From Streptantibioticus ferralitis (GTDB lineage: Bacteria; Actinomycetota; Actinomycetes; Streptomycetales; Streptomycetaceae), in NCBI RefSeq assembly GCF_029223525.1, contig NZ_JARHTQ010000019.1, forward strand, positions 1 through 64,000: a DNA stretch of 64,000 nucleotides, written 5' to 3'. Below the pieces are notes generated by a model, which saw only the letters and a program-made list of their open reading frames with translations, made no database searches and was not told the origin of the DNA. Shown here piece by piece: positions 43,763 to 52,520 of the stretch. Position 1 is the first letter of the stretch, and the number at the start of each line of letters is the position of its first letter. The position numbers and the translations under genes are program-made.

Positions 43763-43833
43763 AGAACCCCTGGTCCGGATCTCTCCGAACCAGGGGTTCT
43801 GTCAATCTGCCGTGGGTAGTTACGTGAACTACC
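43763..43833. repeat. Paired hairpins at the right end of copy 2, beside tRNA-Leu
   Basis: AGAACCCCTGGT at 43763-43774 pairs with ACCAGGGGTTCT at 43789-43800, and GGTAGTT-ACGTG-AACTACC lies at 43815-43833. The second is five bases beyond the tRNA 3' end (leftward), so it could terminate tRNA transcription. The same pair closes copy 1 at 21955-22026, where no tRNA follows. Confidence 0.6.
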
Positions 43834-43838
43834 TATTG

Positions 43839-43922
43839 TGCGCGAGGGGGGAGTTGAACCCCCACGCCCTTGCGGGCACTGGAACCTGAATCCAGCGCGT
43901 CTGCCTATTCCGCCACCCGCGC
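43839..43922 (-). tRNA. tRNA-Leu (anticodon CAG)
   Basis: An 84-base class II tRNA on the minus strand. The acceptor stem GCGCGGG pairs with CTCGCGC plus discriminator A; the anticodon stem-loop is CTGGA-TTCAGGT-TCCAG, with CAG as anticodon. The variable arm is TGCCCGCAAGGGCG, and the T-arm is GGGGG-TTCAACT-CCCCC. CCA is not encoded, as is common in Streptomyces. The duplicated block ends exactly at its 3' end, a usual landing site for integrative DNA. Confidence 0.95.
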
Positions 43923-44332
43923 ATGGGTGTTGTCGTTGGATTCTGCCACACTCTCCGGGGGGCCCGATCCGGTGGACCGGCGCTTCCGGCGCTTGTGGGA
44001 GCGCCTTCCGACATCCAGAACATTAGCACGTGCCGGAGGGTGGGTTCACATCCGTTTCGAAGCCCCCGGGAGGAGGGAACCCTCGGTACTTGCGGGACAC
44101 TGGCCGGGGGCCCATCTACCATCCCTGTGGAGACATCGGCACTGCAGTGCGACAACCGGACGGAGAGCTTCGAGCGCCCCACCAGGGTCGGGGAACTCTG
44201 TGAGGGTCGACACTGTTGTAGTCGACAGCCAAGGGGAACCACCCGTTTCCCCGAGGCGTGGATACGATCAGTAAGCAGTACGACAACGCAGACACGTCAA
44301 CGTACGAGAACGTCTAGGAGGGAGGTGCCCCG
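43923..44332. other. Non-coding region upstream of fhaA
   Basis: There is no supported gene in these 410 bp. It should contain the promoters of the tRNA-Leu gene (leftward) and of the FHA/PknB operon (rightward). GGAGGGAGG lies just before the fhaA GTG. A short Gly/Arg-rich frame on either strand has no family resemblance. Confidence 0.6.
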
Positions 44333-45193
44333 GTGGGAGTACTGAAGCGCTTTGAACAGCGCCTCGAAGGGCTCGTCAACGGCACCTTCGCCAAGGTGTT
44401 CAAGTCCGAGGTCCAGCCAGTCGAGATCGCGGGCGCGCTCCAGCGGGAGTGCGACAACAACGCGACCATCTGGAACCGCGAGCGCACGGTCGTCCCCAAC
44501 GACTTCATCGTGGAGCTGAGCACTTCGGACTACGAGCGGCTCAGCCCGTACGCGACGCAGCTCGGCGAGGAGCTCTCCGGCATGGTCCGGGACTACGCCA
44601 AGCAGCAGCGCTACACCTTCATGGGACCGATCAAGGTCCACTTGGAGAAGGCCGACGACCTCGACACCGGCCTGTACCGGGTGCGTAGCCGCACCCTCGC
44701 CTCCAGCGAGTCCCAGCCACTCGCCGCCGACGCCCGAGGGCACGTCGGCGGACCGACGCAGGGCGGGCCGGCCCCGCAGCGCGCGGGCGGGTACGGCTTT
44801 CCGCCGCCGCAGCCCGCCGGTGCGCCGCCGATGCCGTCGAGTCCGCCCGGCCCCGGGCGGCCCGGCCAGGCACCGGTCACCCGGCTGCCCGGCACCGGCG
44901 ACCCCTCGGCGAACACCCGCCGCTGGATCGAGGTCAACGGCAACCGCCACCAGATCTCCCGGCCGACCCTGGTGCTCGGCCGCAGCACGGAAGCGGACGT
45001 GCGGATCGACGACCCCGGCGTGTCGCGCCGGCACTGCGAGATCCGGGTCGGAACGCCGTCCGTGATCCAGGATCTGGGGTCGACCAACGGAATCGTGGTG
45101 GACGGGCAGCACACCCAACGCGCTACGCTCCGCGACGGCTCACGCATCGTCGTGGGCAGCACCACCATCGTGTACCGGCAAGCCGAAGGGTGA
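44333..45193 (+). CDS. fhaA: FhaA, DUF3662/FHA-domain protein
   Basis: A 286-residue protein. The N-terminal DUF3662 domain covers residues about 1-120 (MGVLKRFEQRLEGLVNGTFA). A Pro/Gln-rich linker follows, and a C-terminal FHA phosphothreonine-binding domain (about 205-280) has LVLGRSTEADVRIDDPGVSR, RRHCEI and DLGSTNGIVV. It is a partner and substrate of PknB-type kinases in control of cell-wall synthesis. GGAGGG precedes GTG 44333. It is the first gene of a tightly spaced operon ending with pknB. Confidence 0.9.
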   Translation: MGVLKRFEQRLEGLVNGTFAKVFKSEVQPVEIAGALQRECDNNATIWNRERTVVPNDFIVELSTSDYERLSPYATQLGEELSGMVRDYAKQQRYTFMGPIKVHLEKADDLDTGLYRVRSRTLASSESQPLAADARGHVGGPTQGGPAPQRAGGYGFPPPQPAGAPPMPSSPPGPGRPGQAPVTRLPGTGDPSANTRRWIEVNGNRHQISRPTLVLGRSTEADVRIDDPGVSRRHCEIRVGTPSVIQDLGSTNGIVVDGQHTQRATLRDGSRIVVGSTTIVYRQAEG

Positions 45194-45203
45194 AGCGGGG
45201 AGA

Positions 45204-45719
45204 ATGTCAGAGCTGACCCTGACGGTCATGCGGTTGGGTTTTCTCGCCGTGCTGTGGCTGTTCGTCATCGTCGCCGTACAGGTCATCCGTAGTGATCTGT
45301 TCGGCACCAAGGTCACCCAACGCGGCACCCGCCGCGCGGCGGCAGCCGCGGAGCAGCGGCCGCCGCAGCAGCGCCAGCAGCAGCCGCAGGCCCAGCAGGG
45401 CCGGAACAACCGCCAGCGGCGCGGCGCGCCGACCAAGCTGGTGGTCTCCGAGGGTTCGCTGACGGGTACGACCGTCGCACTGCAGGGCCAGACGATCACC
45501 CTCGGCCGGGCGCATGACTCGACGATCGTGCTCGACGACGACTACGCGTCCTCTCGGCATGCCAGGATCTATCCGGACCGCGACGGTCAGTGGATCGTCG
45601 AGGACCTCGGATCCACCAACGGCACCTATCTGGACCGCACGCGGCTCACCACACCGACGCCGGTTCCGCTCGGTGCCCCGATCCGCATCGGCAAGACCGT
45701 CATCGAGCTGCGGAAGTAG
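45204..45719 (+). CDS. fhaB: FhaB, membrane-anchored FHA protein
   Basis: A 171-residue protein with one N-terminal transmembrane helix (VMRLGFLAVLWLFVIVAVQV), a Gln/Arg-rich linker (QQRQQQPQAQQGRNN), and a C-terminal FHA domain. The FHA domain has TITLGRAHDSTIVLDDDYAS, SRHARIYP and DLGSTNGTYLDRTRL. It is equivalent to mycobacterial FhaB/FipA, which links kinase signalling to septal wall synthesis. It starts 11 bp after fhaA and is co-transcribed with it. Confidence 0.9.
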   Translation: MSELTLTVMRLGFLAVLWLFVIVAVQVIRSDLFGTKVTQRGTRRAAAAAEQRPPQQRQQQPQAQQGRNNRQRRGAPTKLVVSEGSLTGTTVALQGQTITLGRAHDSTIVLDDDYASSRHARIYPDRDGQWIVEDLGSTNGTYLDRTRLTTPTPVPLGAPIRIGKTVIELRK

Positions 45720-45791
45720 TCGCGCAATGGGCGAGCGAATGAGGCAGGGTGGCCTCGGCAGGCTCATCAACGGAGGGTGGGGACGTTGCGG

Positions 45792-47387
45792 ATGTACCCC
45801 GAGCCGACCGGCGAGGTGCGCATGAGTCTGTCCCTGCGCTTCGCCGCCGGATCCCACAAGGGCATGATCCGGGAGGGCAACGAGGACTCCGGCTACGCCG
45901 GTCCGCGGCTGCTCGCCATCGCCGACGGCATGGGTGGCCAGGCGGCCGGTGAGGTCGCCAGCTCCGAGGTGATCTCCACCCTCGTCACACTCGACGACGA
46001 CATTCCCGGCTCCGACATCCTCACCTCGCTCGGCACCGCCGTGCAGCGCGCCAACGACCAGCTGCGGGTGATGGTCGAGGAGGACCCGCAGCTCGAGGGC
46101 ATGGGCTGCACGCTGACCGCGATGCTGTGGACCGGCCAGCGGCTCGGTCTGGTGCACGTCGGCGACTCGCGCGGCTATCTGCTGCGCGACGGTGTGCTGA
46201 CCCAGATCACCCAGGACCACACCTGGGTGCAGCGGCTCGTCGACGAGGGCCGGATCACCGAGGAGGAGGCCGGTACGCACCCGCAGCGCTCGCTGCTGAT
46301 GCGGGCGCTGGACGGCCGCGGCCAGGTGGAGCCGGATCTGTCGATCCGCGAGGTGCGGGCGGGTGACCGTTATCTCATCTGCTCCGACGGCCTGTCCGGG
46401 GTGGTCAGCCACCAGACGCTCGAAGAGACGCTCGCCAGCTACCAGGGCCCGTACGAGACCGTGCAGGAGCTGATCCAGCTCGCACTGCGCGGCGGCGGCC
46501 CGGACAACATCACCTGCATCGTGGCGGACGTCCTCGACGTCGAGGACGGCGACACCCTCGCCGGTCAGTTCAACGAGAGCCCGGTGGTCGTCGGCGCGGT
46601 CGCCGAGAACCAGCACGTGCTGCACGACCCCAGCCATCTGCAGACCCCGGCCGGCCGCGCCGCCGAGCTCGGCCGCTCCGTACCGCAGCAGTCGCCCGCC
46701 CCCGAGGGCGCGTTCGGCCCGCCGGACAGCGGCGACCCGGTGGCGGCGCCGCCGATGGGCAGCTTCGGCCCGTACGACGAGACCGCGGCCGAAGGACACG
46801 CCAAGCCCAAGCGCAAGCGCAAGTGGCTCAAGCGCTCGGCGATCACGATCGTGGTGCTGGGACTGATCGGCGGCGGGCTCTACGAGGGCTATCAGTGGAC
46901 CCAGAGCCAGTACTACGTGGGCGCCAACGGCGACCACGTAGCTGTCTACCAGGGCATCAGCCAGAACCTGCTGGGGATGAACCTGTCCAAGGTCCACCAG
47001 GACTATCCGCAGGTCGAACTCAAGTACCTGCCGAGCTACCAGCGCACCCAGGTCCAGGGCACGATCACGGAGGGCAACCTGGACCAGGCCACCCAGAAGG
47101 CGGGCGACCTGCAGAAGCAGGCCACGATCTGCAAGGCGGTCGCCGACGCCAAGTCCAGGCCGGCCAGCGGCGCCTCCGGCAACACGGCGGGCAAGCCCGG
47201 CGACACCAACGTCAAGGGCGGCGCGCCCAGCGGCAGCCCCAACCCCAGCCCCAGCCACTCGGCCGATCTCCCCCACACCACGACGAAGACGTCGCAGACC
47301 ACCACCCAGTCCGCTCCGTCGCCCGGCCCCACGCTCTCCGTCGATGAGCAGAACCAGGCCAAGCAGTGCGACAGCGGCTCGCAATAG
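45792..47387 (+). CDS. pstP: PstP, PP2C-type Ser/Thr phosphatase
   Basis: A protein of about 531 residues. The PP2C domain covers residues about 10-245, with metal-site motifs REGNEDSGYAG, IADGMGGQAAGEVAS, HVGDSRGYLL, and GGGPDNITCIVAD near its end. A transmembrane helix (SAITIVVLGLIGGGLYEGYQ) follows a Lys/Arg cluster, and then comes an extracellular Ser/Pro/Thr-rich tail. It reverses PknB phosphorylation. ATG 45792 matches the MYPEPTGEV start; GTG 45777 or TTG 45786 nearer the GGAGGG are alternatives. The gene lies in the middle of the fha-pknB operon. Confidence 0.9.
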   Translation: MYPEPTGEVRMSLSLRFAAGSHKGMIREGNEDSGYAGPRLLAIADGMGGQAAGEVASSEVISTLVTLDDDIPGSDILTSLGTAVQRANDQLRVMVEEDPQLEGMGCTLTAMLWTGQRLGLVHVGDSRGYLLRDGVLTQITQDHTWVQRLVDEGRITEEEAGTHPQRSLLMRALDGRGQVEPDLSIREVRAGDRYLICSDGLSGVVSHQTLEETLASYQGPYETVQELIQLALRGGGPDNITCIVADVLDVEDGDTLAGQFNESPVVVGAVAENQHVLHDPSHLQTPAGRAAELGRSVPQQSPAPEGAFGPPDSGDPVAAPPMGSFGPYDETAAEGHAKPKRKRKWLKRSAITIVVLGLIGGGLYEGYQWTQSQYYVGANGDHVAVYQGISQNLLGMNLSKVHQDYPQVELKYLPSYQRTQVQGTITEGNLDQATQKAGDLQKQATICKAVADAKSRPASGASGNTAGKPGDTNVKGGAPSGSPNPSPSHSADLPHTTTKTSQTTTQSAPSPGPTLSVDEQNQAKQCDSGSQ

Positions 47388-47405
47388 CAGGAGGGCGGCC
47401 TGCAA

Positions 47406-48806
47406 GTGAGCACTGTCACCAACACCACCACGATCTCGTCGATCGGGGCACCGAACCGTCGCAACACCGAGCTGGTGCTGCTGCTGTTCGCCGTGCTGGT
47501 CCCGGTCCTCGCGTACGCCAACGTCGGCCTGGCCAAGGACGGTTCGGTACCGGGCGGGCTGCTCGGCTACGGGCTGGGGCTCGGTCTGCTGGCCGGGGTG
47601 GCGCATCTGATGGTGCGTAGGTTCGCGCCGTACGCGGACCCGCTGATGCTGCCGATCGCGACCCTGCTCAACGGTCTGGGCCTGGTCTTCATCTACCGGC
47701 TCGACCTGGAGCCGGCGGTCACCACCAGGGGACTCGGCGGCCCCAAGGCCCCCGGCCAGCTGCTGTGGTCCGCCCTCGCGGTCGCGGTCTTCATCGGCAT
47801 CCTGGTGCTGCTCAAGGACCACCGGATCCTGCAGCGCTACACCTACATCTCGGGCGCGGTGGCGCTGGTGCTGCTGATCGCCCCGGTGTTCTTCCCGGCG
47901 ATCAACGGCTCCAAGCTGTGGATCGTCATCCCCGGGCTCGGCTCGATCCAGCCAGGAGAGTTCGCCAAGATCATCCTGGCCGTCTTCTTCGCCGGTTACC
48001 TGATGGTGAAGCGGGACGCGCTGGCCCTCGCCAGCCGCCGCTTCCTGGGCCTGTACTGGCCGCGCGGGCGGGACCTCGGCCCGATCCTGGCGATCTGGGC
48101 GCTGAGCATGATGATCCTGGTCCTCGAGGACGACCTGGGCTCCACGCTGCTGTACTTCGGCCTGTTCGTGGTGATGCTGTACGTCGCCACCGAGCGCACC
48201 AGCTGGGTGGTCTTCGGGCTGCTGCTGGCCTCCGGCGGTGCCACGGCGGTCGGCATGACCTCGGGGCACGTCAAGGTCCGCATCCAGAACTGGCTCGACC
48301 CGTTCGCGGGCATCGCCCAGCACGGTGCGACCGAGGCCGCGCAGGTGCTGTGGTCCTTCGGCTCCGGCGGGGTGCTGGGCTCCGGACTCGGCCAGGGGTT
48401 CTCCCGGCTGATCGGCGGCATCGGCGTCAAGAGCGACTACATCCTCGCCACCGTCGGCGAGGAGCTGGGCCTCGCCGGTCTGATGGCGGTGCTGCTGTTG
48501 TACGGTCTGCTTATCGAGCGCGGAGTGCGCACCGCCCTGGCCGCCCGTGATCCGTTCGGCAAGCTGCTGGCGATCGGGCTGTCCAGCGCCATGGCCCTCC
48601 AGGTGTTCGTGGTCGCGGGCGGGGTCACCGGCCTCATCCCGCTGACCGGTATGACCATGCCGTTCCTGGCACAGGGCGGTTCGTCCGTGGTCGCCAACTG
48701 GGCGCTGGTCGCGATCCTGCTGCGGATCAGCGACACCGCTCGCCGCCCGGCGCCCGCTCCCGCCTCGTCCCCCGACGCCGAGCCGACCCAGGTGGTCCGA
48801 CTGTGA
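47406..48806 (+). CDS. rodA: RodA/FtsW-family peptidoglycan glycosyltransferase (SEDS protein)
   Basis: A 466-residue protein with about 12 transmembrane segments. The SEDS features are visible: GSIQPGEFAKIILAVFFAGY, LVLEDDLGSTLLYFGLFVVM, and near the C-terminus LIPLTGMTMPFLAQGGSSVV. It polymerises lipid II and works with the class B penicillin-binding protein encoded directly downstream. Its TGA overlaps the pbpA GTG (GTGA). The linked pair suggests a dedicated elongation or septal synthase; the choice between RodA and FtsW naming follows gene order. Confidence 0.9.
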   Translation: MSTVTNTTTISSIGAPNRRNTELVLLLFAVLVPVLAYANVGLAKDGSVPGGLLGYGLGLGLLAGVAHLMVRRFAPYADPLMLPIATLLNGLGLVFIYRLDLEPAVTTRGLGGPKAPGQLLWSALAVAVFIGILVLLKDHRILQRYTYISGAVALVLLIAPVFFPAINGSKLWIVIPGLGSIQPGEFAKIILAVFFAGYLMVKRDALALASRRFLGLYWPRGRDLGPILAIWALSMMILVLEDDLGSTLLYFGLFVVMLYVATERTSWVVFGLLLASGGATAVGMTSGHVKVRIQNWLDPFAGIAQHGATEAAQVLWSFGSGGVLGSGLGQGFSRLIGGIGVKSDYILATVGEELGLAGLMAVLLLYGLLIERGVRTALAARDPFGKLLAIGLSSAMALQVFVVAGGVTGLIPLTGMTMPFLAQGGSSVVANWALVAILLRISDTARRPAPAPASSPDAEPTQVVRL

Positions 48807-50260
48807 ACAAGCCCCTGCGTAGGGTCGCCATCTTCTGCGGCCTGCTCGTCTTCGCCCTGCTGCTCCGGGACAACTGGGTCCAGTTCGTGCAGGCAGACTC
48901 GCTCAAGAACAACCCGCACAACCGCCGCGTGATGATGGAGGAGTACGCGCAGCCGCGCGGCGACATCATCGTGGACGGCAAGCCGGTCACCGGCTCCACC
49001 ACGGTCAGCGGCAGCGACTTCAAGTACAAGCGCACCTACACCGCGGGCCCGATGTGGGCACCGGTCACCGGCTTCGCCTCGCAGGCGTTCGGCTCCAACT
49101 CGCTGGAGAACATCGAGGACAAGATCCTCACCGGTCAGGACGACCGGCTGTTCTTCAACCGCACGATCGACATGATCACCGGCAAGAAGCAGCAGGGCGG
49201 CGATGTCGTCACCACGCTGAACGCCAAGGCGCAGGCCGCGGCCTTCAACGGGCTGGGCAGCAAGAAGGGCGCGGTCGCCGCGATCGACCCGCAGACCGGC
49301 AAGATCCTGGCGCTGGTCAGCACGCCGTCCTACGACCCGAGCACCATCGCCGGAATGTCCAAGCAGGACACGGCGAACTGGACGAACCTCAAGCCCAACG
49401 ACCCGGACAGCGTCATGATCGACAAGGCGCTGCGGCAGACCTACCCGCCGGGCTCCACCTTCAAGGTCGTCACGGCCGCGGCGGCGCTGGAGAACAACCT
49501 GTACTCCAACGTCGACCAGCCGACCAACTCCCCGCTGCCGTACACCCTGCCGAACACCACCACCGAGCTGAAGAACGAGGGGAACATCCCCTGCCAGAAC
49601 GCCACGCTGCGGGCGGCGCTGCAGTACTCCTGCAACACGGTCTTCGGCAAGATCGGCGCGGACCTCGGCAAGGACAAGATGCTGGCGCAGGCGAAGAAGT
49701 TCGGCTTCGACCAGACCATCGACACCCCGGTACGGGCCGTGGCGAGCAACTTCCCGACCTCGATGGACAAGCCGCAGACCGCACTGTCGTCCATCGGCCA
49801 GTTCGACACCGCCGCGACCCCGCTGCAGATGGCGATGGTCGCCGCCGCGGTGGCCAACGACGGCAAGCTGATGCAGCCGTACATGGTCGACCAGCTGCGC
49901 GCGCCGAACCTGAACGTGATCGAGCAGACCCAGCCCAAGGAGTTCAGCCAGGCGATGTCGCCGGCGACCGCGCAGAAGCTCCAGCAGATGATGGAGACCG
50001 TGGTCCAGGACGGCACCGGAACCATGGCGAAGATCGACGGCGTCACGGTGGGCGGTAAGACCGGTACCGCGCAGCACGGCCTGAACAACAGCGCGCTGCC
50101 GTACGCGTGGTTCATCTCCTACGCCAAGACCGCGCAGGGGTCGCCGGTCGCGGTCGCCGCGGTGGTCGAGGACGGCAACGCCAACCGCGACGACATCTCC
50201 GGTGGCGGTCTGGCCGCGCCGATCGCCAAGAGTGTGATGGAGGCCGTCCTGAACAAGTGA
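48803..50260 (+). CDS. pbpA: PbpA, class B penicillin-binding protein (transpeptidase)
   Basis: A 485-residue membrane-anchored transpeptidase. An N-terminal helix (IFCGLLVFALLL) is followed by a short pedestal and the penicillin-binding domain. The active-site motifs are complete: Ser218-Thr-Phe-Lys221 (SxxK), Ser276-Cys-Asn278 (SxN) and Lys419-Thr-Gly421 (KTG). It cross-links peptidoglycan made by RodA. It is the functional reference for the degenerate lipoprotein copies at 10839 and 33553. It is followed by pknB after about 160 bp. Confidence 0.95.
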   Translation: MNKPLRRVAIFCGLLVFALLLRDNWVQFVQADSLKNNPHNRRVMMEEYAQPRGDIIVDGKPVTGSTTVSGSDFKYKRTYTAGPMWAPVTGFASQAFGSNSLENIEDKILTGQDDRLFFNRTIDMITGKKQQGGDVVTTLNAKAQAAAFNGLGSKKGAVAAIDPQTGKILALVSTPSYDPSTIAGMSKQDTANWTNLKPNDPDSVMIDKALRQTYPPGSTFKVVTAAAALENNLYSNVDQPTNSPLPYTLPNTTTELKNEGNIPCQNATLRAALQYSCNTVFGKIGADLGKDKMLAQAKKFGFDQTIDTPVRAVASNFPTSMDKPQTALSSIGQFDTAATPLQMAMVAAAVANDGKLMQPYMVDQLRAPNLNVIEQTQPKEFSQAMSPATAQKLQQMMETVVQDGTGTMAKIDGVTVGGKTGTAQHGLNNSALPYAWFISYAKTAQGSPVAVAAVVEDGNANRDDISGGGLAAPIAKSVMEAVLNK

Positions 50261-50422
50261 CTCCGGTCACGTCCAGCCGCCGGGTGAGCTGCGTTTCCGC
50301 ACGTCGCGGTACCAGTCGTGTATCGGCTTGCGGTCAGGGCAGGGATCGCCACGGCGTGGCCGGTACGGTATGCCCGAGCAGCAAGCAGCCAAAAGCCGAC
50401 AGCAGGGAGAGGCTGGAAGACT

Positions 50423-52414
50423 ATGGATGAGCCGCGTCGCCTCGGCGGCCGGTACGAGCTGGGCTCGGTGCTCGGCCGCGGTGGTATGGCCGAGGTGTAC
50501 CTCGCCCATGACACCCGGCTCGGCCGCACCGTCGCTGTGAAGACGCTGCGGGCGGACCTCGCCCGTGACCCGTCGTTCCAGGCCCGGTTCCGCCGGGAGG
50601 CCCAGTCGGCCGCCTCGCTCAACCATCCCGCGATCGTCGCGGTGTACGACACCGGCGAGGACTACGTCGACGGCGTCTCGATCCCGTACATCGTCATGGA
50701 GTACGTGGACGGCTCGACGCTGCGTGAGCTGCTGCACAGCGGCCGCAAGCTGCTGCCGGAGCGGTCGCTGGAGATGACCGTCGGGATCCTGCAGGCGCTG
50801 GAGTACTCGCACCGCAACGGGATCGTGCACCGGGACATCAAGCCGGCGAACGTCATGCTGACGCGCACCGGCCAGGTCAAGGTGATGGACTTCGGCATCG
50901 CCCGGGCCATGGGCGACTCCGGCATGACCATGACCCAGACCGCGGCGGTCATCGGCACCGCGCAGTACCTGTCGCCCGAGCAGGCCAAGGGCGAGACGGT
51001 CGACGCGCGCTCCGACCTGTACTCCACCGGCTGCCTGCTCTACGAGCTGCTCACCGTCCGACCGCCGTTCGTGGGCGACTCCCCGGTGGCCGTCGCGTAC
51101 CAGCACGTACGCGAGGATCCACAGCCGCCGAGCGCGTTCGACCCCGAGGTCACGCCCGAGATGGACGCCATCGTCCTCAAGGCGCTGACCAAGGACCCCG
51201 ACTACCGCTACCAGAGCGCCGACGAGATGCGGGCCGACATCGAGGCCTACCTCGACGGCCAGCCGGTCGCCGCCACCGCCGCGATGGGTGCGGCCGGTTA
51301 CGGCTACGGCAACAGCTCCTACAGCGACGGCGCTCCGACCACCGCGCTGCCCCCGCAGGACGGTGGCCCCAAGACGTCGATGATGCCGCCGCTGAGCGAC
51401 GACGGCGGCTACGGCAGCGGATACGACGACCGCCCGGGTCGGCGCCGCCAGAAGAAGAGCCGCACCTCCACGGTGCTGCTGGTCCTGGCGGGCATCCTGG
51501 TGCTGATCGGCGCGATCTTCATCGGCAAGTCGCTGTTCTCCGGGAACACCAATTCGGGCAGCATCTCCGCGCCCGATCTGCGCGGCCAGTCGCTGCAGGA
51601 CGCCCAGACCTCCGCCAGCAATGTCGGGCTGAAGGTGGTCAAGGGCGGCGAGGACTACTGCCCCAAGTACGACAAGGGGCAGGTGTGCACCCAGAATCCG
51701 GCGGCGGGCGCATCGGTCACCAAGGACCAGACGATCACCGTGGTGCTCTCCAAGGGCGCCCAGCCGATCGACGTACCGGACGAGACCGGTAAGTCCTTCA
51801 ACGACGCCCAGCAGGACCTGCAGAGCAAGGGCTTCACCAACGTCCAGGAGAAGCAGGACGACGGCACCTCGGGCAAGACCCCGAACACGGTCCTCGACCA
51901 GAACCCGCCTGGTGGCTCCAAGGCCGACAAGGGTGCCGCGATCACCCTGACCGTCGCCAAGGCGCCGACCACGGTCAACGTGCCGGACGTCTCCAACAAG
52001 CAGTTGGCCGACGCCCAGGCGCAGTTGCAGCAGCTCGGCTTCAAGGTGCAGACGAAGAACCAGGACTCGCCGCAGCCGCCGAACACGGTCATCAGCCAGA
52101 GCCCTGGCCCCGGCAACCAGGCCCCGATCGGCTCGGTCGTCACCTTGACCATCGCCCAGGCACCGGCCCAGGAGACGCTGCCCGGCGACATCGTGGGCAA
52201 GAAGCTGAAGGACGTGCAGTCGGAGCTGTCCGGGTTGAACCTCCAGCTCTCGGTCTCCGGTCCGGCTGACGAGAAGGCCGTCGTGGTGGGCAGCAACCCG
52301 GCCCCGGGCAGCCCGGTCAAGCAGGGCGACCCGGTCACCCTGCAGACCATGGACGCCCCGGGCGGCGGCAACGGCGGCAACGGCGGCGGCTTGTTCGGCG
52401 GCACGTTCGGCTAG
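50423..52414 (+). CDS. pknB: PknB, PASTA-domain Ser/Thr protein kinase
   Basis: A 663-residue kinase. The catalytic domain covers residues about 11-275: Gly-rich loop LGRGGMAEVY, Lys40, HRD (136-138) and DFG (156-158), and an activation segment with TQTAAVIGTAQYLSPEQ. A Lys/Arg-flanked transmembrane helix near residue 360 precedes four PASTA repeats, separated by PDxxGKxxxDAQ-type starts, that bind muropeptides or lipid II. It controls cell-wall synthesis and division. ATG 50423 follows AGGGAGAGGCTGGAAG. A strong terminator hairpin follows. Confidence 0.95.
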   Translation: MDEPRRLGGRYELGSVLGRGGMAEVYLAHDTRLGRTVAVKTLRADLARDPSFQARFRREAQSAASLNHPAIVAVYDTGEDYVDGVSIPYIVMEYVDGSTLRELLHSGRKLLPERSLEMTVGILQALEYSHRNGIVHRDIKPANVMLTRTGQVKVMDFGIARAMGDSGMTMTQTAAVIGTAQYLSPEQAKGETVDARSDLYSTGCLLYELLTVRPPFVGDSPVAVAYQHVREDPQPPSAFDPEVTPEMDAIVLKALTKDPDYRYQSADEMRADIEAYLDGQPVAATAAMGAAGYGYGNSSYSDGAPTTALPPQDGGPKTSMMPPLSDDGGYGSGYDDRPGRRRQKKSRTSTVLLVLAGILVLIGAIFIGKSLFSGNTNSGSISAPDLRGQSLQDAQTSASNVGLKVVKGGEDYCPKYDKGQVCTQNPAAGASVTKDQTITVVLSKGAQPIDVPDETGKSFNDAQQDLQSKGFTNVQEKQDDGTSGKTPNTVLDQNPPGGSKADKGAAITLTVAKAPTTVNVPDVSNKQLADAQAQLQQLGFKVQTKNQDSPQPPNTVISQSPGPGNQAPIGSVVTLTIAQAPAQETLPGDIVGKKLKDVQSELSGLNLQLSVSGPADEKAVVVGSNPAPGSPVKQGDPVTLQTMDAPGGGNGGNGGGLFGGTFG

Positions 52415-52431
52415 TCGACCGCACACTCAAC

Positions 52432-52472
52432 GGCCAGGGGCCGCGGACGTTGATCGTCCGCGGCCCCTGGCC
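52432..52472. terminator. Strong hairpin between convergent pknB and sortase genes
   Basis: The arms are 18 bp, perfectly complementary and G/C-rich (GGCCAGGGGCCGCGGACG and its complement), around a 5-base loop. It lies 17 bp after the pknB stop and about 50 bp before the end of the convergent sortase gene, so it can terminate both transcripts. Confidence 0.85.
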
Positions 52473-52520
52473 TGTTGGAGCCCTGTCGAGGGTCGGCCCC
52501 GTCGAGCGCCTTACCGGCGG

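Larger units (their letters stand above)
33356..43838 (+). repeat. Large direct repeat, copy 2
   Basis: This 10.5-kb block is the second copy of the segmental duplication, ending one base before the tRNA-Leu gene. It retains open frames for the PBP-like lipoprotein, radical SAM protein, two small proteins, full XRE regulator, winged-helix protein, XRE repressor, recombinase-like protein and transposase. A deletion at 35640/35641 fuses the C-terminal half of the mutase to the N-terminal part of the kinase. It lacks the copy-1 segment of about 15439-17517. Confidence 0.85.

Noticed and set aside
45207-48323. Very long open frame on the minus strand opposite fhaB, pstP and rodA
   Set aside because: It is an artefact of high-GC coding DNA. 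The plus strand carries clear FHA, PP2C and SEDS proteins, and the minus frame gives Arg/Gln/His-rich sequence without domains.
50267-52426. 719-codon minus-strand frame opposite pknB
   Set aside because: The plus strand encodes an unmistakable PASTA kinase; the opposite frame has no recognisable domain.
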